DNA from: Chara braunii
Lineage: Eukaryota > Streptophyta > Charophyceae > Charales > Characeae
Direction: 5' to 3'
NCBI GenBank assembly: GCA_003427395.1
Contig: BFEA01000122.1
Span: 2,557,271-2,581,805 of the forward strand
Length of the DNA stretch: 24,535 bases
The notes beneath the pieces are model-generated. The model saw nothing but the letters and a program-made list of their open reading frames with translations. It was not told where the DNA came from and searched no databases. Of this stretch, positions 18,055-24,535 are shown piece after piece (position 1 is the stretch's first letter; each line of letters opens with the position of its first letter). The position numbers and the translations under genes are program-made.

Positions 18055-18979
18055 CTGAACTTACAGAGTGCGCCCAACTTAGCCAGGCCTAAAGTCGGAT
18101 CACCTAAGCTTATAGAGTGCATCTGACTTAGCCAAACATACACAAAACAGATGGCACAACTACTTCTCTCTTCTTTGGGCGCCTAACTAGACCATTCTAG
18201 TCACCCTGAACTGTTTAAGATATTCAAGTTGTATACATCTCTTTGGACTTTAATCTTCAAGGTGGGCGTAGGACTGAGCCATTCATCTTAGAAACAATGC
18301 TCAGCCGGCCCAAGTTACCTTCAATTATATTCTTAATTGTACTCTCTTCAATTTACTATAAGCTATAGTCAGACCATCCAATCTTATGGAACTTGTATCT
18401 GACTAGCCTGTTTTCAATAGGATAATAATAGCGTATAGCCAAATTATAACCTTGGGTTCCAGCGTGTGCGAGGCTTTGAGTCAGACCCCCTGAACTTACA
18501 GAAGGATCCAACTCCTTGCCAAATTCATTTTTCTCTGAACCATCATGTGTGTGGCATTGAGTCAACCCCCCTGAACTTACAGAAGGGTTTGCCCTTTGCC
18601 AAAAATCACTCTCTCATAATGAAACAGGAAAAGGGTTGAACCACCTAAACTTATAGAGCGGTTTAGACCTCCTCGTTTAGAAACAAGGAAACCTAAGAAA
18701 ACCCAAGAACAAGGCAACTCAGGGTACCTAAACTTATAGAGCGCCCTGAGCTCTTGAAAATCGAACACAACCAAACCCTCGCAAGTCAGAGTAGTCAGGT
18801 CACCTAAACTTATAGAGCGGCCTGACCCTCCATGCAATTCACCGCACCGGGCCTCCCCAAACTTATAGGGACTTCCCAGCCTCCAGAGCATTCAGGCTAC
18901 CTAAACTTATAGAGCGGTCTGATTGCTCCATGCAGACCCAAAATAAACAAATCGTCGGGCTTCCCCAAACTTATGGGGA
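18055..18979. repeat. Family of 11 stem-loops with conserved AACTTA loop
   Basis: Core is a 3-bp (or longer) stem around AACTTA. Core starts: 18055, 18104, 18378, 18490, 18571, 18645, 18728, 18804, about 18857, 18901 and 18962. Inner stem variants keep pairing: CTA/TAG, CTG/CAG, CCA/TGG, TCCCCA/TGGGGA. Outer stems also differ yet pair. GTCAGGTC/GGCCTGAC (18794-18826) and CTCAGGGT/GCCCTGAG (18718-18750) are 8-bp stems separated from the core by AC on one side and AGC on the other. TAGTCAGA/TCTGACTA encloses the 18378 core. Loop exceptions are AGCTTA (18107) and ATCTTA (18381). The strand of any transcript is unknown. Confidence 0.92.
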
Positions 18980-19640
18980 CCTCCCAGCCTTAACGACCCA
19001 ATCAAAACTGCACACAATAGTGCCTTCCTCCCACCCTTCCCCCAGATGCAAACCCCTTGCTCCTTAGCAAGTCTACTTTCAGACAGTCAAAACTGAAACT
19101 GAGATTGTCCACACATTCCTTTACTTAGTCAGAGCTGCGTCCTGCCAGCCAAACTAAAAGTCAAAGGTAGAGGCACACTCAATATATTCAGCCAAGCATA
19201 GCAAGGTGTACAGATAGGGGTTATATCAGGGTATATAGAGGGGGAGCAATGATTACCTCTCAGTTCCTTATCTCCATAACTCCTCCTGAGTTCCGGCAGA
19301 GCTCCCGCAATCGGTGGGATGAACATCCCACAAAGGCCTTGGCGCGGATTACGGGTTGCAATCCCGCCTGCCGCCTTCCTCTCAGAACCAACAGACTAGA
19401 CTTAGAGTAAGAAGGGCAGAAGTAGAGGTGTGAGACTCTCAAGATCCAAGGATGATATACTCAGACTCGCGTGAGAGGGCCTCCCAGTCTTCAGCGTCTG
19501 AAGGTCGCGCAATGGCGGCCAATAGTGACAGCTTGGTCAAACTTGAGTCACCCCTGCTGAAGCTAGTCCTCTGACGACCCCCCCCTCACAACTACTCCGC
19601 TGAGCATCTGCAATAGCCTTTCCTTGCAGCCCAAGTGCCT
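18980..19640. other. Spacer with palindrome at 19314 and related motif
   Basis: GTGGGATG/CATCCCAC (19314-19331, loop AA) is a perfect 8-bp hairpin. GTTCCGGCAGAGCTCCCGC near 19290-19308 resembles the 17455 20-mer (shared CGGCAG.GCT.CC). GGATT/AATCC (about 19346-19364) follows. No gene is supported. Confidence 0.6.
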
Positions 19641-20028
19641 ATTGTTCATACCCTACCTTCGCCCTCTACGGTAGCTGTGGCCACACGACGCTTAGAAGGC
19701 CACACTCCAAACACCACAACAGTCCATAGCAGGCTCAGCTACCGCTGTTGCAGCCCAATAACTGAGACAAACTGCGGAGCACACGACAAAAAGCAACAAA
19801 AAATGCAGCCGCTTCGCAGCCTGTTCTTCTCCCCGTTCTAACAGCTCGGTCCTCCCGCAGCTCCAGTCCTACTATGTAGGTACTCCCTCCCCTTCTCTCA
19901 TGGTGCAGCCGGCAGCTAGTCCATGTAGTGAAGCAAGCAGCCACCCCCCCTGCCAACAACTGACTCTCGCAGCTGGCTTTGTTTCACTGCGACCGGCTGG
20001 ATCAAGGGCGTAAGGTTGATCCAACATC

Positions 20029-20217
20029 TTGACTCACTCCCCTTCCATACGAGCGCGCCTAGCCGCTCCAACGGCTAGGTTCATTCAGGATTACCCAAAC
20101 GGGGCCTTCAATCAGAGAGACGACCGTCAAACCGTACGTCAGGTTACTGCACAGATTGGAGCCGCACTCCAGCCCTTACTTCCTCCCGGTTGTGCGGCTG
20201 GGCAGCGCACGGTATAA
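20029..20217 (+). CDS. Possible exon, unrecognised
   Basis: 62 codons with protein-like composition (FIQDYPNGAFNQRDDRQTV, then QIGAALQPLLPPGC). The frame stops at TAA 20215-20217, and ACAG|GTAAGT follows three bases later (20221). That is a near-ideal 5' splice site, but the stop makes use as a coding exon in this frame awkward. Preceded by hairpin CCTAGCCG/CGGCTAGG (20058-20079), which overlaps the frame. No family recognised. Confidence 0.25.
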   Translation: MTHSPSIRARLAAPTARFIQDYPNGAFNQRDDRQTVRQVTAQIGAALQPLLPPGCAAGQRTV

Positions 20218-20306
20218 CAGGTAAGTCTCCCACCTCGTAGCTTTCCCCTCTCGCTTCCAGTCGCCCGAGCCGGGTTAACGAGTGTGCGCTGGCCCCCCCC
20301 TTCAGA

Positions 20307-20477
20307 TCGTGCAAAACAAAAGTGAATCTTCCGCTGGAACACGGAACTATACATGCCATTCCAACGGGAACGGAACTTGCCCTTAAAGCCCGGGCAAGTA
20401 CATCTGCCTGCTATACACTGTTCCCGCATGTGGTCGCCAGCCAATTGCAGCAGGTCCCCGATCACTTCAATGGATGA
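20307..20477 (+). CDS. Possible exon after a polypyrimidine-CAG acceptor
   Basis: CCCCCCCCTTCAG ends at 20305, a good 3' splice site. The following frame is open for 56 codons with balanced composition (NLPLEHGTIHAIPTGTELAL) and stops at TGA 20475. Another GTAAGT lies at 20587. With the 20221 donor, an 85-bp intron could be drawn. The joined frame is not convincing, and the product is unknown. Confidence 0.25.
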   Translation, partial: SCKTKVNLPLEHGTIHAIPTGTELALKARASTSACYTLFPHVVASQLQQVPDHFNG

Positions 20478-20704
20478 GCAAAATCGAATGAATCTTCTCC
20501 CAGATGCCGACTAGGTACATCAGCACCTCGAACAACTCTCCTCCTGCTGCCCCCACCAGTAAGATGGGTAGCACAGCGTCCCGCAGGTAAGTCCCCCACA
20601 TCCCACGGCTGCGCTTATGCTACTTCCACCGCCGGGACGAGCGGTGCATCTATCGGCTGACAAGTATCCAACCTCTATGGCTACGTGCACGCAACTCCGT
20701 TAAT

Positions 20705-20872
20705 ATGGCGAAGTGGAATGCATTTTGTATCAAAACGTGGGCAGATATGCCTCGTACTTTCAGTGTCTCTCCTCGGGTGCAGCTTGCCACCGACCTAGTG
20801 AGAGAACTAACCACTATCTTTCAGAACCAACTCCGCCATCCTACTCGCAGCACCCTTGAACCCAGACTTTAA
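20705..20872 (+). CDS. Short hypothetical frame
   Basis: ATG at 20705, stop at 20870-20872, 55 codons. Composition is protein-like, with Trp, mixed polar residues and few repeats (WNAFCIKTWADMPRTFSV). It could be a fragment of a decayed transposon or host gene. No motif identified. Confidence 0.22.
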   Translation: MAKWNAFCIKTWADMPRTFSVSPRVQLATDLVRELTTIFQNQLRHPTRSTLEPRL

Positions 20873-21290
20873 CCTTCCCTTCCGATTCAAACCGAGCAGG
20901 ACAGACCCGTTTTCTCCTTCCCTTCCTCCATAGCTTGGCGCAGTCCAGCTTCATGCTAACTCCTCTCCCACTAACCTTCTTCTACAACTGACTTCATAGT
21001 CGGATTCGCCTTATCTAAAAACCCCATCTTCACTCCCTTCCCGACCTATTTCGCTAAGAATCGAGTATGATTCTACACTTTCTACCTCCTCTATCTCTAC
21101 TCCCGCCATCTCCCCACGCACTCCTTTCCTCACTAATCTCCTTGTCTACAGACTTTCTTTCAAAACTGACTTCACCCTCGTGTTTGCAAGCCCCAATAAC
21201 CTCTGAAGTGGCTCTCCCCTCGCTTTTTTCCATTAACTGTCGGCGGAGAAACCTCCTCTCCTGCCCGGCCATATCCACTCTTTTATGTGC
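20873..21290. other. Pyrimidine-rich stretch, no gene
   Basis: CT-rich plus strand with CTTCC/CTCC repeats. Open frames are Ser/Pro/Leu-rich through composition. Confidence 0.5.
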
Positions 21291-21298
21291 CGAATGCA

Positions 21299-21320
21299 CC
21301 TGGCGCGAATTCGCGTCAGG
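21299..21320. repeat. Hairpin followed by AGGTTCGT
   Basis: CCTGGCGCGAA/TTCGCGTCAGG pairs over 11 bp with one G-T wobble and no loop. It is followed by TTCGT, as at the related sites 20058 and 21481. Confidence 0.8.
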
Positions 21321-21480
21321 TTCGTTGTCTTTTTCGTTGCCTCACGCCCACCGCCTTAGCGCTCAGCCACCCCGCTGCCTGTTGCTAGTCTCGCCCGCTG
21401 CCAGCACCTAGGCACGGTCCTATCCCCTCCTGCGCCCATCCGCACTACTCCGCCATCTTCCGTTCTCAATCGTGCATGCA

Positions 21481-21503
21481 CCTGGCGCGGTTAGCCGGCC
21501 AGG
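21481..21503. repeat. Hairpin followed by AGGTTCAT
   Basis: CCTGGC/GCCAGG (21481-21486/21498-21503) has an inner CGG/CCG. It is preceded by TGCA as at 21295 and followed by TTCAT as at 20080. Confidence 0.75.
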
Positions 21504-22200
21504 TTCATCCGCCTCAAGCTGCGTTCGTACTTCGCTGCTCTCGCTAGCTCCCTCGTTTACCGGTTCCTCTGTTGCTGTGCCCCGCCTCCCGCCCATCACC
21601 TCTCGCTCACTCCCTCGTCTTCTCCCCCGAACGCACTTCAACGCCGGCCCCAGCCAGATTCATCCCCGCCTTTCGCCCTTCGTTGCTGCGTCCGGCCTCC
21701 CGTCTGCTCGCTCCGCCTTACCTCCCTACGCCAGGCGCTCGTCACCCGCTGCCTCGCTCAACGCTGCCCGACAGTCACCCCGTAGCGACCTGTCCGTCGG
21801 CCCTCTCTCACTGCACGGTCCGACAGACAGCCGAGTGCAAAAGTGCGAAAAAGCGCTCGGCTTTCGGACCTCCTCCAATATACACGTATCGTCCCTGCCT
21901 AGGGGTCGTGCGAATCTTTTTTGTATCGTCCCAATTTTAACGAATGTCCCGAAGGACGTGGCCGGGGTGATGCCCCGCGGCTTTCCCAAAGGCCACTGGA
22001 CCTCCCTCCCCTCTCCTTACACGTTGTGAGGAAACCCGGGGAGGGGCTACCTACTGTTCGCTGAAGCCATGGGCTACGGCGCCTGTCACTTCGCCGCGCC
22101 CGCTCCGAGGTCCTCGGCGACCAGTAGGGTGAAAGGGCCAATCAAGTTCAAGATCTGTCAGGCCCCGTCGTCGCACAGCGCTCTTCAACAATTAGGGAGA
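21504..22200. other. GC/CT-rich DNA with a nested hairpin; no supported gene
   Basis: A 185-codon frame (21472-22029) is Ser/Pro/Arg/Leu-rich, as expected from C-rich DNA, and has no motif. GGTCCG/CGGACC (21817-21870) encloses AGCCGAGTGC/GCGCTCGGCT (21829-21838/21853-21862, one G-T pair) with a 14-nt A-rich loop. This is the strongest single foldback of the region. Confidence 0.6.
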
Positions 22201-22204
22201 GTAC

Positions 22205-22390
22205 GATAGAATGCTAATTATTTAAATAAAATTAAAGAAATAAATAAGAATAATAAATAAATAAAATAAAAAAAAGACTAGCAAAACTGTGGCTCTCACT
22301 CCATCCCTCTTTCAGTCCTTGTCCTTCTCTCTCTGCTTGTGCCTGCTCCCCCTCTCTTTCTCTCTCCCTCTCTGTCTTTCCCTCCCTTGA
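22205..22390. repeat. A-rich then CT-rich low-complexity block
   Basis: AATAAA-type repeats (22222-22276) are followed by a CTCT/TTCC stretch (22290-22385). Confidence 0.85.
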
Positions 22391-22409
22391 ACGTTCGTAC
22401 ACTAAATGA

Positions 22410-22678
22410 ACTTCAACCACCGTCACGTCCGGACACATCAACCAACCGACGATCAACAAGCTACTAGACGAAGTCCTATTTGAGCGCGTGCCAGGTGAAA
22501 GGGCATTCTTGGAATTTGTGAGGACGACTCATCATCTGCTGGCAAAATAGAGACGGACGATTCACCTTTCCCTCCTGCAGAATCCGCTGACGTCAACGTC
22601 GCTGCTGATATTGAATTGATGATGAAGATCCCAACTGAAGAGCATCGCTGCCGGAGAGTGAAGTCCCGTGCTCGTTGA
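22410..22678 (+). pseudogene. Two overlapping protein-like frames, unrecognised
   Basis: Frame 1 (22410-22550) ends TAG and has protein-like composition (INKLLDEVLFERVPGERAF). Frame 2 (22499-22678) is acidic and Ser-rich (GKIETDDSPFPPAESADV) with a basic end. The switch between frames near 22520-22545 would need a frameshift. It looks like a fragment of a transposon or host gene broken by an indel. The family is not recognised. Confidence 0.3.
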
Positions 22679-22785
22679 TAGTCCTCCTGCTGAAGGTGCC
22701 GCTAAGTTGTTCGGTCCACCGATCTGGCGTTTCGACAATTCATATGATATGCCACCGACTTGCCTTGATTGGCGCACGCACGATT

Positions 22786-22850
22786 CGATTGATTGGTTGA
22801 TTGATTGGTTGATTGATTGATTGATTGATTGGTAGATGGTTGATTGGATG
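22786..22850. repeat. (GATT)n microsatellite
   Basis: GATT units with interspersed GGTT, about 15 units. Confidence 0.95.
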
Positions 22851-22949
22851 ATCACAGCTTCCCGCAAACAATTCGATTCCCAACGCCGATCGACGTACTC
22901 ATCGATCTACAGATCTCACTTACGAACGGGCCTCCCCACGGAGGAGGTG

Positions 22950-22957
22950 TATAAAAC
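22950..22957 (+). promoter_or_regulatory. TATA-like box (TATAAAAC)
   Basis: GTGTATAAAACGATCG follows the short inverted repeat CCTCC...GGAGG (22931-22945). No gene downstream is recognised. Confidence 0.25.
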
Positions 22958-24143
22958 GATCGTCTAATTTCCAAGAATACTCTTCAGATGTGGCGCTGCT
23001 GGTGCCGATAGTAGTAATAGCGGTGTGGCGCAGACCNAGCCGTCGAGATGCATGCCCTCTGCCTCCCCGCACTCCCCCTTTTCGAAAACAAATTAATGAC
23101 AAAACCGCTGAGATAGCGAGTTCAATTGCCCTGCTTGGCATGAATTTCCACGCAGCAGGCGATGCGCGCAATTACACTGAATTGTCCTGCTCTGCATTGA
23201 TTTAGTAAAAGACAACGGCCAACGACTGCGCGATGCACAGCAAGCCAGACTTACTGACCCTTCCTTCCGTTTCACTTTCTCCCTCTGAAACGGGCAAACT
23301 TTGCTGAGTACATCGGTTCTCTCTCTCTCTTTTTCTGTCCTCTCCCCCTCTCTCTCTTTCTCTTCAGGTCATCCCCCCAAATCTTGCTTGTTCTAGGTCT
23401 CTACCGTCCAGTATGCGCCAGCGCATATTATGGTTCTGGTCCCCCTTAGCCGTAGTCCCGTCATCTACATACGTTCTCCTCGGCTTACCTCTTGTCTTCT
23501 GCATTCATTCTCTCGCAGGCTTACTGCGTAGGACCAAGCTCTTCTCGGAAAGCGTCCCATGCAGGACCCAACCGAGTTTGTACCGCAGCTGCCCGTCGCA
23601 TTTAGGGGTGTTCTCCAATTGGGGTNTGGTCACNCGTGAATCAACAGGCATTATCANCTACTGCCCAATGTAGTGTGAGAGACGTGGTAGCGAATCTCGG
23701 TGNATACCAGGCGATCGTATCTAAGTCTCGCCGCTGCACTGTTCCTGNTGAACTCTTAGATTCCCATCCCTTAGTTGGCAACTANAATGATTCCCCAGCT
23801 GAGGGGACGAAGAGACTCAGTGCTCACTCAAGACAGGTCGTTCTCCTTACAAGCATCCATCGTGGCTCGTCAGGGGATCTCTCCCCATAGTATTGCCGTG
23901 ATCCTGCTCCTCTTATCAGCAGGCGGCACATCCGAGCGCTGACCAGTATGCTCGAACGCGCTTGCGCGCATAGGGGGCTCCGTTTCCTGGTTTATCTTTG
24001 ACGGCAATATCCAACCCCGTAACCCGTAGTCTCCCTGTGCTCGCCAGATCTCACTACCAGCGCTCTCAGCTGCTCTTTCTCCACTGCGCTTGTCAGTTCT
24101 TATCGTCAGCTCGTNTGGCTGGTNTCCCACNGCTGAACTTGTC
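22958..24143. other. Mixed DNA with isolated ambiguous bases
   Basis: Ten single N positions (23037, 23626, 23634, 23657, 23703, 23748, 23785, 24115, 24124, 24131). CT-rich block at 23318-23365. Short frames at 23413-23673 and 23636-23890 have no motif. The first diverged AGATCTC unit of the terminal array appears near 24045. Confidence 0.6.
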
Positions 24144-24535
24144 AGATCTCGTTACCGTTTGGCTGGTCTCTCGCCGCTGTGCTAATCAGATCTCGTTACC
24201 ATTTGGCTAGCCTCTCGCCACTGTGTTCATTAGATCTCGTTACCATTTGGCTAGCCTCTCGCCACTGTGTTCATTAGATCTCGTTACCATTTGGCTAGCC
24301 TCTCGCCATTGTGTTCATTAGATCTCGTTACCATTTGGCTAGCCTCTCGCCACTGTGTTCATTAGATCTCGTTACCATTTGGCTAGCCTCTCGCCCCTGT
24401 ATTCATTAGATCTCGTTACCATTTGGCTAGCCTCTCGCCCCTGTATTCATTAGATCTCGTTACCAGCCCGTTTGGCTGGTCTCATCGACGCTGTGCTCAT
24501 CAGATCTCGTTACCATTTGGCTAGCCTCTCGCCAC
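24144..24535. repeat. 44-bp tandem array, open at window end
   Basis: AGATCTCGTTACC starts at 24144, 24188, 24232, 24276, 24320, 24364, 24408, 24452 and 24502. Spacing is 44 bp except for the unit at 24452, which is 50 bp because it carries AGCCCGTTTGGCTGG in place of ATTTGGCTAG. Units share GCCTCTCGCC.CTGTGTTCATT with few changes. Confidence 0.97.

Noticed and set aside
18055-18979. CRISPR-like array
   Set aside because: Spacing is irregular (about 40 to 260 bp), repeats are imperfect and vary by compensating changes, and there are no cas genes.
21472-22029. 185-codon Ser/Pro/Arg-rich protein
   Set aside because: Composition is what C-rich DNA gives in this frame, with no motif and a strong foldback inside it.
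24144-24535. CRISPR array
   Set aside because: Units are contiguous 44-bp tandem copies without unique spacers.

Overview
This is eukaryotic nuclear DNA that is almost entirely transposon-derived. It has no operons, no bacterial-style gene packing and no intact gene. It carries long (GA)n, (AT)n, poly-C/poly-A and (GATT)n tracts, an assembly gap, ten isolated ambiguous bases, several TATA boxes of the type seen in LTR promoters, and decayed retroelement genes. The species cannot be named from the sequence. The tail-to-tail tyrosine-recombinase retrotransposon resembles the Kangaroo/PAT branch of DIRS elements. Kangaroo is from the green alga Volvox carteri, so a large-genome green-lineage organism is possible but not shown.

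Layout. 1-1890: GA-rich and low-complexity DNA with short duplications. 1895-6350: a degenerate DIRS-group (tyrosine-recombinase) retrotransposon. Reverse transcriptase/RNase H and an upstream gag-like region lie on the minus strand, and the recombinase lies on the plus strand. The two coding regions converge with 18 bp between their stop codons, and two 102-bp direct repeats lie outside the recombinase. 6351-8617: AT/CT-rich DNA built from diverged duplications. 8618-9562: a broken proline-rich reading frame with a coiled-coil-like tail, followed by a tRNA-like relic. 10100-11400: a GA microsatellite, a dense run of perfect short hairpins, a TATA box and a 54-bp tandem repeat. 12100-16110: an unrecognised reading frame, then a pair of 0.4-kb inverted repeats around a gap-containing interior. 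16400-19400: another hairpin-rich tract. It includes eleven copies of one stem-loop with a conserved AACTTA-type loop and stems that change in a base-pair-compensating way. 20000-22700: short open frames with good splice-site consensus, more hairpins, and pyrimidine-rich DNA. 24144-24535: a 44-bp tandem array running off the end.

How it fits together. The only system with recognisable biochemistry is the DIRS-group element: reverse transcription by RT/RNase H, then integration of a circular intermediate by the recombinase. Internal stops, frameshifts and substituted catalytic residues indicate this copy is dead. The most unusual signal is the abundance of short hairpins with covarying stems in non-coding transposon-like DNA, above all the 18.05-18.98 kb family. 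That pattern suggests selection on, or a copying mechanism producing, RNA or DNA foldbacks.
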